Shown here piece after piece: positions 1-7,712 of a stretch of DNA of 64,000 nt. Both the position numbers and the translations under genes were made by a program. The notes beneath the pieces are model-generated. The model worked only from the letters and a program-made list of their open reading frames with translations. It was not told the origin of the DNA and made no database searches. The first letter of the stretch is position 1; each line of letters opens with the position of its first letter. Source of the stretch: Nonomuraea turcica (GTDB lineage Bacteria > Actinomycetota > Actinomycetes > Streptosporangiales > Streptosporangiaceae); contig NZ_JAUZQF010000012.1 in the NCBI RefSeq assembly GCF_030718205.1, positions 309,031-373,030 on the forward strand. The letters are read 5' to 3'.

Positions 1-2
1 CC

Positions 3-536
3 GCCATCGGGCCCAAGAACGTCGAGCTGGCCGCCGAGCTGGCCGAGGGCTGGGAGCCGATCTTCTACGTGCCGGAGAAGGCCGGCGAGGTGTGGGGGCC
101 GTCGCTGGCCGCGGGCCAGGCCAAGCGGGATCCCGAGCTGGGCGAGCTGGACGTGATCGCGCAGGCGTCGCTGGCGATCGGCGACGACGCGGCGGGGCTG
201 CTGGAGTTCGGGCGGCCGATGGCGGCCCTCTACATCGGCGGCATGGGCGCCAAGGGCAAGAACTTCTACAACGACCTGGCCAGGCGCTACGGCTACGAGA
301 AGGAGGCCGAGCAGATCCAGGACCTCTACCTCCAGGGCAAGAAGGACGAGGCGGCCGCGCTGGTGCCGGGCGAGCTGCTGGAGAAGATGTCGCTGATCGG
401 CAGCGAGGCCTTCGTGCGCGACCGGGTGCAGGCGCTGAAGGAGTCGGGGGTGACCACGCTCAACGTGACGCCGCTCGGCCGGACGCACGAGGACCGGGTG
501 CGGCTGATCGAGACGATCAAGGAGATCGCCGGGTAG
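3..536 (+). CDS. LLM-class F420-dependent oxidoreductase, C-terminal part
   Basis: The reading frame is already open at base 3, so the gene begins outside the window and only the last 177 residues are present. The opening residues AIGPKNVELAAELAEGW match the segment that follows the cofactor-binding core in luciferase-like monooxygenases using coenzyme F420. The downstream ALYIGGMGAKGKNFYNDLA stretch and the closing helix region (GVTTLNVTPLG) also fit that family. Members are flavin-type (F420) hydride-transfer enzymes of the cytoplasm, usually about 340 residues, so roughly half is missing here. The substrate cannot be deduced. It ends about 90 bases before the pseudokinase on the same strand. 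Confidence 0.8.
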   Translation, partial: AIGPKNVELAAELAEGWEPIFYVPEKAGEVWGPSLAAGQAKRDPELGELDVIAQASLAIGDDAAGLLEFGRPMAALYIGGMGAKGKNFYNDLARRYGYEKEAEQIQDLYLQGKKDEAAALVPGELLEKMSLIGSEAFVRDRVQALKESGVTTLNVTPLGRTHEDRVRLIETIKEIAG

Positions 537-624
537 GGGGCGAACGAGCCCATGAGGAGGCGAAGGGGGCTGGGTGGCCCTATCGTGGGTCGGAAATCCT
601 GATGTTCGAGTTATTGGCGGGGAT

Positions 625-2331
625 ATGTCCGACGCGACGCCGGTCGCCGGCCGGTACCGGCTGGACGAGCTCATCGGCAGCGGGCCCATGGGCGAGGTGT
701 GGCGGGGGTACGACACGCGCGCCGATTGGGTCGTGGCCGTGAAGCTGCTCGGCGCCAAGGCGGCGGAGGCCGCCACGCGGGAGCGGCTCAGACGGCACGC
801 CCAGGCCGTGGCCAAGGTGATCCATCCGAACGTGGCCATGGTGCTGGACGTCGGCGAGCGCGACGGGACCCCGTTCCTGGTGATGGAGTATCTCACCGGG
901 CTCAGCCTGGGCGAGGAACTGGCCGCAGGCGGGCCCATGAAGATCGTCGACGTGTGCGATCTCATCGGGCAGGCGGCGGCGGGGCTCGACGCCGCGCATC
1001 GGGCCGGGGTGGTGCACGGGGAGATCGATCCTGACAGTTTCCGGCGGGCCGGGAGCGGGGTCCTCAAGGTCGTCGGGTTCGGGCTCGGTGATCAGGAGCC
1101 GTCGGCGATCGACGGCCGGTACGCGGCGCCCGAGCGGGCCGCCGGGGGCAAGGCGCAGGCCTACGGGGACGTGTACGCGCTCGGGTGCGTCTGCTATGAG
1201 CTGCTCTGCGGCCGCCCGCCCTTCGAGGGGCCGGGACGCGCTGCCGGGACCGCCGCCTCCCACGAGCGCGCCGGAGAGGCCGATGGCGCTTCTTCCGAGG
1301 TCGAAGCCGAGGTCGAAGCCGAGGTCGAAGCCGAGGCTGAGGCTGAGGCACGTGCTGAGCCCGTGCCGCCCAGCGCGTACCGGGCCGAGGTGCCCGCCGA
1401 GCTGGACCGGCTGGTGCTGGCCATGATCGCCGAGGATCCGGCGGCACGGCCGTCCAGCGGCGAGGCGATCCGCCGGTCGCTGGCCGCCATCGCCCGGCCG
1501 CGCGCCAACCCCGGCGCGACGCCGGTCGGCGGCGCCACACCCGTCACCGGCGCCGCCTTCCGCGACGGCGTGGTGACCGCGCCCGCGCGGTCCGCGGGCG
1601 GACCTGAGCCGGCGGGTTCTGTGCGACGTGACGGGCCCGCCGAGGCAGACCCAGGGGCCGCCGCGGGGCACGGCGCCACCGAGATCTATCAGACGGCCGG
1701 ACCCGGCGGCGGGGCACGGGCCGGTGATACCGCCGTCTACCAGCACGACGACCTGGAGGCTGCGCCCCCGTCCAACCGCAAGCTCTTCGTGCAGCTCGGC
1801 GTGGCCGTGGCGGCCATCGTGGCGGTGACCGTGGGCATGGTGATGTGGGCCGGGGCACGCCGGGAACCCGTGGCGGTGACCACGCCGAGCGCCACGCCCA
1901 CCACGTTCGCGCCCAGCCAGACGCCCACGCAGACGCCGGAGCCGGTCACCGAGTCGCCGACCGGCGATCCGTCCCCCGGAGTGGTGGCCACGATCCTGCC
2001 GGACCTCGACCAGTCCGGCGAGTCGGCGCCTCCCAAGGCCACCCTGGGACCCCAGGTACCGCCGGGCGGGTGGGGCACGTGGCTGGAGAGGTTCGACGAG
2101 GCGGTGTCGTTGCAGGAGAACTCCGGCGGGATCAACCCCGAGGTGGCCGCCAAGGTTCGGGAGAAGATCCAGAACGCGGCCAGGAAGTTCGACGAGGGGC
2201 GCCAGGGCGCGACGCTCGACCAGATCGCCGGCCTGTACCGGGACCTGCGGCGGGCGCAGCAGCAGGGCGACATGGAGTCGTCGGGACCGTTGGCGGAGTT
2301 CATGAACGAATGGCGCATCTCGGACAGGTGA
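625..2331 (+). CDS. Membrane-anchored Ser/Thr kinase-like protein, probable pseudokinase
   Basis: A 568-residue protein with a PknB-type kinase fold at about residues 8-290, a proline/alanine-rich linker, one membrane segment (nucleotides about 1780-1860) and an extracytoplasmic tail. The Gly-rich loop (GSGPMGEVW) and the VAVK lysine (K40) are kept. The catalytic loop, however, reads HGEIDPDS at residues 131-138 instead of HRDxKPxN, and the DFG motif is GFG at 151-153. Catalytic Asp, catalytic-loop Lys and metal-binding Asp are therefore all replaced, so phosphotransfer is unlikely. It may still bind nucleotide or act as a scaffold. An acidic EVEA/EAEA stretch comes from 12-base repeats at about 1297-1332. 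The ATG at 625 was preferred over an in-frame start at 574 because the kinase domain begins just after it. Ligand and partners are unknown. Confidence 0.85.
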   Translation: MSDATPVAGRYRLDELIGSGPMGEVWRGYDTRADWVVAVKLLGAKAAEAATRERLRRHAQAVAKVIHPNVAMVLDVGERDGTPFLVMEYLTGLSLGEELAAGGPMKIVDVCDLIGQAAAGLDAAHRAGVVHGEIDPDSFRRAGSGVLKVVGFGLGDQEPSAIDGRYAAPERAAGGKAQAYGDVYALGCVCYELLCGRPPFEGPGRAAGTAASHERAGEADGASSEVEAEVEAEVEAEAEAEARAEPVPPSAYRAEVPAELDRLVLAMIAEDPAARPSSGEAIRRSLAAIARPRANPGATPVGGATPVTGAAFRDGVVTAPARSAGGPEPAGSVRRDGPAEADPGAAAGHGATEIYQTAGPGGGARAGDTAVYQHDDLEAAPPSNRKLFVQLGVAVAAIVAVTVGMVMWAGARREPVAVTTPSATPTTFAPSQTPTQTPEPVTESPTGDPSPGVVATILPDLDQSGESAPPKATLGPQVPPGGWGTWLERFDEAVSLQENSGGINPEVAAKVREKIQNAARKFDEGRQGATLDQIAGLYRDLRRAQQQGDMESSGPLAEFMNEWRISDR

Positions 2332-2363
2332 GCATCATTGCCTCTTGCGCGTACATTGACGCA

Positions 2364-3401
2364 ATGACCTTCGACTACCCGGCGCGCCGGGCGCGGCTCG
2401 CCGGGCTGCTGACCGGCCATCAGGTCCCCGCCCTGCTCGTCACCTCCCCGGTCAACGTCCACTACCTCACGGGCCTGGCCAGCTCGAACGCGGCCGTGCT
2501 CGTCAGGGCCGACGGGTCGGCGCTGCTGGCGACCGACAACCGCTACATCGACAAGGCCCGCACCCTCGAGGTGCCGGCGGTCGAGGCGCCGGACGTGGCG
2601 GGCAGGCTCGCCGAGCCGGGCGTGGGGATCGAGGCGGCGAACATGAGCGTGGCCACGTACCGGCGGCTGGGCGAGGGGCTGGTGCCGCTGGGCCCGGTGG
2701 TGGAGGTGCTGCGCGCGGTCAAGGACGACGGTGAGCTGGAGCTGCTCCGTACGGCCTGCGAGATCACTGACCAGGCATTCGCCGATATAGCAGAGACAAT
2801 CGCCCCGGGCATCACCGAACGCGACCTCGCCCGGCTCCTCGACAACCGCATGACCGAGCTGGGCGCCGACAAGCCCGCGTTCGACACGATCGTCGCCGCG
2901 GGCGAGAACGGCGCGGTCCCGCACCACGCCCCCACGGACCGGCCATTGCGCGCCGGTGACCTGGTGACCATGGACTTCGGCGCCAGATACCACGGCTACC
3001 ACGCCGACATGACCAGAACCGTCAGCCTCGGACCGCCCGCCGCTTGGCAGCGCGAGATCTACGACCTGGTCGCCCAGGCGCAGCGCGCCGGCCGTGAGGC
3101 GCTCGCCCCCGGCGCCGAGTCCAGGGATGTGGACGCGGCCGCCCGCACCGTCATCCAGGACGCGGGCTACGGCAGCCGCTTCAGGCACGGCCTGGGCCAC
3201 GGCGTCGGCCTGGAGATCCACGAGGAGCCGTTCCTGGGCCCCTCGCGGACCGGTAGACTAGAGGATCGAGTTCCGATCACCGTCGAGCCTGGGGTCTATC
3301 TTCCGGGCCGGGGAGGGGTTCGCATCGAGGACACCCTCGTGACACGTGAGGGCGGACCGGAACTTTTCACGAAGACGACCAAGGAGCTGCTCGTCCTTTA
3401 G
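2364..3401 (+). CDS. M24-family Xaa-Pro aminopeptidase
   Basis: A 345-residue metallopeptidase of the pita-bread fold, expected to remove N-terminal residues preceding proline in the cytoplasm. The N-terminal creatinase-like domain (LLVTSPVNVHYLTG) is followed by the catalytic domain. All five metal ligands are visible: D204 and D215 (in TMDFGARYHGYHADMTRT), H279 (HGLGHGVGLEIHEEP), E308 (VEPGVY) and E322 (GGVRIEDT). Length is normal. The ATG was chosen because it immediately precedes the family's N-terminus (TFDYPARRARLAGLL); the longer open frame upstream overlaps the pseudokinase and is a shadow. Efp follows within 30 bases. A peptidase directly before efp is a frequent bacterial arrangement, which supports the call. 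Confidence 0.92.
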   Translation: MTFDYPARRARLAGLLTGHQVPALLVTSPVNVHYLTGLASSNAAVLVRADGSALLATDNRYIDKARTLEVPAVEAPDVAGRLAEPGVGIEAANMSVATYRRLGEGLVPLGPVVEVLRAVKDDGELELLRTACEITDQAFADIAETIAPGITERDLARLLDNRMTELGADKPAFDTIVAAGENGAVPHHAPTDRPLRAGDLVTMDFGARYHGYHADMTRTVSLGPPAAWQREIYDLVAQAQRAGREALAPGAESRDVDAAARTVIQDAGYGSRFRHGLGHGVGLEIHEEPFLGPSRTGRLEDRVPITVEPGVYLPGRGGVRIEDTLVTREGGPELFTKTTKELLVL

Positions 3402-3427
3402 AGCGGCCACACGTGGGAGAAGAACGA

Positions 3428-3988
3428 GTGGCGACGACCAACGACCTCAAGAACGGCATGGTGCTGAAGCTCGACGGCGGTGAGCTCTGGGCCGTTGTGG
3501 AGTTCCAGCACGTCAAGCCGGGCAAGGGCGGCGCGTTCGTGCGCACCAAGCTCAAGAACGTGCTCTCCGGCAAGGTCGTCGACAAGACCTTCAACGCCGG
3601 CGTCAAGGTCGACGTGGCCAACGTCGACAAGCGCGAGATGCAGTATTCGTACAAGGACGGCGACGACTTCGTGTTCATGGACACCGAGACCTACGACATG
3701 GTCAACGTGCCCAGCAACACCGTCGGCAGCGCCGCCAACTACATGCTGGAGAACACCCTGGCCACCGTGGCCTTCAACGAGGGCTCCGCGCTCTACGTGG
3801 ACCTGCCCGCGGCCGTCGAGCTGACCATCGCCAACACCGAGCCCGGCCTGCAGGGCGACCGCTCCACCGGCGGCACCAAGCCCGCCACGCTGGAGACCGG
3901 CGCCGAGGTCAAGGTGCCGCTGTTCATCACCACCGGCGAGAAGGTCAAGATCGACACCCGCAGTGGCGAATACCTCGGCCGGGCCTGA
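3428..3988 (+). CDS. efp: Elongation factor P
   Basis: A 186-residue EF-P, which binds the ribosome between the P and E sites and relieves stalling at polyproline stretches. The three domains are of usual length. The N-terminus (ATTNDLKNGMVLKLDG) and the tip loop KPGKGGAFVRTKLKN are characteristic, the loop carrying the lysine whose side chain reaches the peptidyl-transferase centre. I see no dedicated modification gene nearby. The GTG at 3428 is preferred over an in-frame start 15 bases upstream because the conserved N-terminus starts there and a GGGAGAAG ribosome-binding site lies just before it. nusB begins one base after its stop, so the two are probably co-transcribed. Confidence 0.96.
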   Translation: MATTNDLKNGMVLKLDGGELWAVVEFQHVKPGKGGAFVRTKLKNVLSGKVVDKTFNAGVKVDVANVDKREMQYSYKDGDDFVFMDTETYDMVNVPSNTVGSAANYMLENTLATVAFNEGSALYVDLPAAVELTIANTEPGLQGDRSTGGTKPATLETGAEVKVPLFITTGEKVKIDTRSGEYLGRA

Positions 3989-3989
3989 G

Positions 3990-4400
3990 GTGTCGGCACG
4001 CGGCAAAGCACGCAGACGGGCGCTCGACATCCTGTTCGAGGCCGAGCTGCGCAGCGAGGATCCGCTGAAGATCCTCGCCGAGCGCGTGGAGCGCCAGGAA
4101 CCCCCGGTGAACGAATACACCTCGACCATCGTCGAGGGCGTCGCCAGGCACCACGCGCGCATCGACGAGCTGATCACCACCTATGCCGAGGGCTGGACGC
4201 TCGACCGCATGCCCGCGGTCGACCGCAACCTGCTGCGCGGCGGCACCTATGAGCTGCTGTGGATGCCAGACGTGCCCGAGGGCGTGGTCATCAGCGAGTG
4301 GGTGCACCTGGCCGGGGAGCTCTCGACCGATGAGTCCCCGCAGTTCGTCAACGGTCTGCTGGCGCGCTTCAAGCAACTCAAGCCAAGCCTCACCCTTTAG
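3990..4400 (+). CDS. nusB: Transcription antitermination protein NusB
   Basis: A 136-residue all-helical RNA-binding protein that pairs with NusE (S10) on boxA RNA and supports rRNA antitermination. Visible signatures are the N-terminal ARGKARRRALDILFEAE helix, the central RMPAVDRNLLRGGTYELLW helix and the C-terminal FVNGLLARF helix. The GTG at 3990, adjacent to the efp stop, gives the family-typical start; an in-frame GTG at 3963 inside efp would add nine unconserved residues. The tight junction implies translational coupling with efp. In Streptomyces bldD usually follows this pair; here a terminator and a methyltransferase follow. Confidence 0.95.
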   Translation: MSARGKARRRALDILFEAELRSEDPLKILAERVERQEPPVNEYTSTIVEGVARHHARIDELITTYAEGWTLDRMPAVDRNLLRGGTYELLWMPDVPEGVVISEWVHLAGELSTDESPQFVNGLLARFKQLKPSLTL

Positions 4401-4817
4401 ACAGCTTTTTCCGCGGGCCATTGCCGCGTGTTCGGGGTACGTTCCAACCACGCCGGCCGCACACGGCTTGCGCAGGCGAGGGACGTGTACCGTCACGCGG
4501 TCAGGCGTCCGGCGCCGTCACGGCGGAGCCTGGCCGTGTGATGCGGGCGCCCGCGCCCGTGCGGAGAAGTGGCGCGTCACCAGCCGCGACGCGCCTCTTT
4601 TCTGTTGGTGCCCCGCCTTCTGCGTGCGCGCAAGCGGTTCGCCAGGATGCCGGAAGAGGCGTCTCCCCCGCGGCACCGCCGTTCCCCGTGCGTCTCGGTT
4701 GCCGCCGGTGGGGAGCGGGCGATCACGTGCACGGCGTAGGCTGGGCCCGTCCGCTGAGGACACGAAGCAGCCGTGCGCGAAGAAGCAGTTCGCGGGGGAG
4801 AGGGAGGCGAGCCGACG
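4401..4817. other. Intergenic region after nusB
   Basis: No convincing gene is seen in these 417 bases. The region holds a hairpin with a T-rich tail (listed separately) that should end the efp-nusB transcript. It also holds the start region of the methyltransferase, with a purine-rich GGGAGAGGGAGG stretch at about 4795-4807. Short open frames here lack family features and plausible starts. Confidence 0.5.
4571..4601 (+). terminator. Probable intrinsic terminator of efp-nusB
   Basis: An 8-bp perfect stem, GGCGCGTC (4571-4578) against GACGCGCC (4588-4595), with a 9-base loop, is followed directly by TCTTTT. It lies about 170 bases past the nusB stop, and no other gene intervenes. Confidence 0.65.
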
Positions 4818-5570
4818 TTGCGTGCTGAAGGCGTCACGAGGACTCCGGCGGTGCGGACCGCCGTCGTCTGGGACGCGCTGCGGTCGGTGCTGGCCGAGCG
4901 GACGGCGGCCACGGGTCGCGAAGGGCTCGACATCGTCGACGCCGGCGGCGGCACCGGCGGGTTCGCCGTGCCGCTGGCCGCGTTGGGCCACACCGTCACC
5001 GTCGTCGACCCGAGCCCTGACTCGCTGGCCGCGCTGGAGCGCCGGGCCAAGGAGAGGGGCGTGGGCGTCAGCGCCCTGCAGGGCGACGCCGACGACCTGG
5101 GCGAGCTGCTCCACCGCGACAGCGCCGACCTCGTGCTGTGCCATAGCGTGCTGGAATACGTCGAGGACCCGATCAGCGCGCTGACCGCCGTCGCGGGCGT
5201 GCTGCGCAGGGGCGGCGCGGTGAGCGTGCTGGCCGCCAACCCGGTCGCCAGCGCCATCCACCGGGCGCTCGTCGGCCACTTCGACGAGGCTCGGGCGGTG
5301 CTGGACGACCCCGTCGGCAGCTGGGGCGACCGCGACCCGACGCCCCGGCGCTTCACCGCGGAGACGCTCGTGGAGCTGATGACCGCGACCGGGTTCGCCG
5401 TCGGCGCCATCCACGGCGTGCGGGTCTTCGCCGACCTGGTGCCGAGCAGGCTCGTGGACGGTGAGCCCGGCGCCGCCGAGGCGCTCGTGGCGCTGGAGCA
5501 GGCCGCCGCGACCCATCCCGTGCTCAGGGACATCGCCACACAGCTGCACGTTCTCGGGCGCCGGGCCTGA
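4818..5570 (+). CDS. Class I SAM-dependent methyltransferase
   Basis: A roughly 250-residue cytoplasmic methyltransferase with a Rossmann fold. Motif I is visible as IVDAGGGTGGFAVPLA, the acidic end of strand 2 as TVVDPSPDSL, and motif IV/post-IV as LVLCHSVLEYVEDP, the last typical of small-molecule methyltransferases. The substrate is unknown. The start is uncertain: TTG at 4818 was chosen because a strong AGGGAGG site precedes it by about 10 bases, but a GTG at 4773 is also open. It ends just before the LexA-type box controlling dinB. Confidence 0.8.
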   Translation: MRAEGVTRTPAVRTAVVWDALRSVLAERTAATGREGLDIVDAGGGTGGFAVPLAALGHTVTVVDPSPDSLAALERRAKERGVGVSALQGDADDLGELLHRDSADLVLCHSVLEYVEDPISALTAVAGVLRRGGAVSVLAANPVASAIHRALVGHFDEARAVLDDPVGSWGDRDPTPRRFTAETLVELMTATGFAVGAIHGVRVFADLVPSRLVDGEPGAAEALVALEQAAATHPVLRDIATQLHVLGRRA

Positions 5571-5580
5571 GCCCTCGTTA

Positions 5581-5603
5581 TCGAATCCATGTTCGGATAG
5601 AAT
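5581..5603 (+). promoter_or_regulatory. LexA/SOS-type box overlapping the dinB promoter
   Basis: TCGAATCCATGTTCGG at 5581-5596 matches the actinobacterial/Bacillus SOS box TCGAAC-N4-GTTCGA at 10 of 12 positions with exact spacing. A -10-like hexamer TAGAAT follows at 5598-5603; a weak -35 (TCGTTA, 5575-5580) lies 17 bases upstream of it. A start site 7-8 bases after the -10 would fall at or next to the GTG of dinB (5611). This predicts LexA repression by promoter occlusion and a leaderless mRNA. Confidence 0.75.
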
Positions 5604-5610
5604 CGGCGGC

Positions 5611-6852
5611 GTGTCTCGCAAGCAGATCACCGGCATCGGCCCCGCTCCACGGACCGGGGTCGATGACAGCGGCTGCCCGATCCTGCACGTCGACATGGAC
5701 GCCTTCTTCGCCAGCGTCGAGCTGCTCGAGCGCCCGGAGCTGCGCGGCCACCCGGTGATCGTGGGCTCGCCCGCCGGGCGCGGCGTCGTGCTCAGCGCCA
5801 CCTACGAGGCCAGGGCCTTCGGGGTGCACTCCGCGATGCCGATGAGCAGGGCGCGCCGGCTGTGCCCCCAGGCCACGATCATCCCGCCCAGCCACGGCAA
5901 ATACTCCGAGGTCTCCAAGGGCGTCATGGAGATCTTCCACTCGATCACCCCGCTGGTCGAGCCCATCGCCTCCGACGAGGCGTTCCTCGACGTCGGCGGC
6001 GCCAGGCGGCGGCTCGGCTCGTCCGCGGCCGTCGCCGCCATGATCAGGGAGCAGGTCCTCGACCGCTACGGCATCACGTGCTCCGTGGGCGTGGCCAGCA
6101 GCAAATTCGTCGCCAAGCTCGCCTCCAAGCAGTGCAAGCCGGACGGGTTGCTGGTGGTGCCCGCCGATCAGGTCGTGGACTTCCTCCATCCGCTGCCCGT
6201 GTCGGCCCTGTGGGGCGTCGGCGAGCGCACCGAGCAGTCCCTCGTGCGCCTCGGCATCCGCACGGTGGGCGATCTGGCCAGAGTGCCTCCCACGACGCTC
6301 CAGCGCGAGCTGGGGCAGGCCGCGGGCGGCCATCTGGCGGCGCTGGCCTGGGGGCGCGACGAGCGGCCGGTGAGCGCCCACGTGCCCGACAAGAGCATCG
6401 GCAACGAGGAGACGTTCGCCACCGACGTCGACGACCCCGAGGTGATCAGACGGGAGCTGCTGCGCCTGTCCGAGCGGGTGGCCGCCAGGATGCGTAAGGC
6501 CGGACACGTGGGAAGAACTGTATGTGTGAAGCTTCGCCGAGCCGATTTCACCACGATCACCCGCTCGCGCACGCTGCGCGAGGCCACCGACGTGGCCCAG
6601 GTGATTTACGCCACGGCCTGCGAGCTCTACCGGGCCGCGGGCCTGGAGCGGGTGCGGCTGCGCCTGGTGGGGGTCAGGATGGAAAACCTGCGACCCGCCG
6701 AGGAGGCCACCCGGCAGCTGGGTCTGGGCGAGCGGGAGACCGGCTGGCGTGAGGCCGAGCAGGCCATGGACAAGGCGATTCGAAGATTCGGTCCCGATGC
6801 GGTGGTCCCAGCATCGCTCGTACGTGGCAAGCTTGATGAAATAGAGACATAA
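5611..6852 (+). CDS. dinB: DNA polymerase IV (Y family)
   Basis: A 413-residue error-prone translesion polymerase. The palm carries the catalytic DMDAFFASVE motif and the SDEAFLDV motif; the finger region (YEARAFGVHSAMP), SCSVGVASSKFVAKLAS, a helix-hairpin-helix thumb (LWGVGERTEQSLVRLGI) and the little-finger domain follow in order. QLGLGE near the C-terminus may be a weak sliding-clamp motif. The GTG at 5611 places the catalytic motif near residue 25. No ribosome-binding site precedes it, which fits the leaderless arrangement suggested by the upstream -10. The LexA-type box implies SOS control. Length is normal and all acidic catalytic residues are present. Confidence 0.95.
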   Translation: MSRKQITGIGPAPRTGVDDSGCPILHVDMDAFFASVELLERPELRGHPVIVGSPAGRGVVLSATYEARAFGVHSAMPMSRARRLCPQATIIPPSHGKYSEVSKGVMEIFHSITPLVEPIASDEAFLDVGGARRRLGSSAAVAAMIREQVLDRYGITCSVGVASSKFVAKLASKQCKPDGLLVVPADQVVDFLHPLPVSALWGVGERTEQSLVRLGIRTVGDLARVPPTTLQRELGQAAGGHLAALAWGRDERPVSAHVPDKSIGNEETFATDVDDPEVIRRELLRLSERVAARMRKAGHVGRTVCVKLRRADFTTITRSRTLREATDVAQVIYATACELYRAAGLERVRLRLVGVRMENLRPAEEATRQLGLGERETGWREAEQAMDKAIRRFGPDAVVPASLVRGKLDEIET

Positions 6853-7080
6853 CGCTGATGTCCGGACTCTGTGGCGCGTCGGTGTCACGATTTTGGGGGA
6901 AGGGGGGCGAGATGGGCCACAATGGAGCCATGACGTCACCTCCGGTTTGGTCTGCGTTGGACGTTTGCTTTCGCCTACGTCTACAGCCTCGTATTCTGGG
7001 GATAACCGACCGCGAGGTTCGGACACCCCGTGTCGTCCGTTGCCGTCTTCCCCGTCCTGGGGCTGTCCTTGGGAGGCGCC

Positions 7081-7488
7081 GTGCCGCTCTCTGAGCACGA
7101 GCAGCGCTTGCTCGACCAGATCGAGCAGGCCCTCTACGCCGAGGACCCGAAGTGGGCCAACACCGTAAGGATCAGTGACCCGCGCAGCCATTACAAGCGT
7201 CGCCTGATCAGGGCCTCCATCGGCTTTGCTCTCGGCGTCGTCATCATGATGGTCGGCGTGGTGTCGAGCGGCAGCGCTCTGATCCCGCTCGGCGTCGGCG
7301 GTTTCGTGGTCATGCTCGCCGCGTGTCTGTGGGGCCTGTCCAGTTGGAAACGTATGAACGGGTTCGGTGACTCGGCCCCGTCCTCCGGCCCGGCCGTGCC
7401 ACCGGGCAAGCAGGCGCGCCGGGGCAACCGGGGCAGCTTCATGGAGCGCATGGAAGAGCGCTGGCGCCGTCGTCACGACGAGCGCTGA
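7081..7488 (+). CDS. DUF3040 small membrane protein
   Basis: A 135-residue protein beginning PLSEHEQRLLDQIEQALYAED, the hallmark of DUF3040 proteins, which are common in actinobacteria and lack an assigned function. Two hydrophobic segments (ASIGFALGVVIMMVGVV and LIPLGVGGFVVMLAACLWGL) should form a membrane hairpin, flanked by a basic C-terminal tail (MERMEERWRRRHDER). The GTG at 7081 follows a GGGAGG site at 7071-7076. It stands alone between dinB and the convergent transglutaminase operon, upstream of a strong bidirectional terminator. In the 228 bases between dinB and this gene I see no other feature. Confidence 0.9.
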   Translation: MPLSEHEQRLLDQIEQALYAEDPKWANTVRISDPRSHYKRRLIRASIGFALGVVIMMVGVVSSGSALIPLGVGGFVVMLAACLWGLSSWKRMNGFGDSAPSSGPAVPPGKQARRGNRGSFMERMEERWRRRHDER

Positions 7489-7600
7489 GCGAGCCGTTCC
7501 CGCGGTCGGCCCGGCCACGACGGCATCCCGCCCACCCGGCGGGACACCAGGCCGGGTCCTCCAGAGGACTACTCCGGGCCTCATGCCCCGATCCGGAGAC

Positions 7601-7624
7601 GACCCAGGCCGGCGTGCCTGGGTC
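7601..7624 (+). terminator. Hairpin downstream of the DUF3040 gene
   Basis: A 9-bp perfect stem GACCCAGGC (7601-7609) / GCCTGGGTC (7616-7624) with a 6-base loop and no T run. It may be a Rho-assisted or processing hairpin, and it precedes the stronger terminator. Confidence 0.4.
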
Positions 7625-7653
7625 TAACAACGACCAGCGACGGTCCCAAAACG

Positions 7654-7704
7654 ACGGAGCGTGCGGTCCGTCCCCTCATGGGGATGGGCGCACGCTCCGT
7701 CTTT
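7654..7704. terminator. Bidirectional intrinsic terminator
   Basis: A 12-bp perfect stem ACGGAGCGTGCG (7654-7665) / CGCACGCTCCGT (7689-7700) encloses a loop containing a second small stem (TCCCC/GGGGA). It is followed by CTTTT on the plus strand and preceded by AAAA, which reads as a T run on the minus strand. It sits between convergent genes, so it should stop transcription in both directions. Confidence 0.88.
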
Positions 7705-7712
7705 TGCGTCCC

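Noticed and set aside
1845..2363. N-terminal extension of the M24 peptidase
   Set aside because: The extension lies wholly within the pseudokinase gene in another frame and has no peptidase features.
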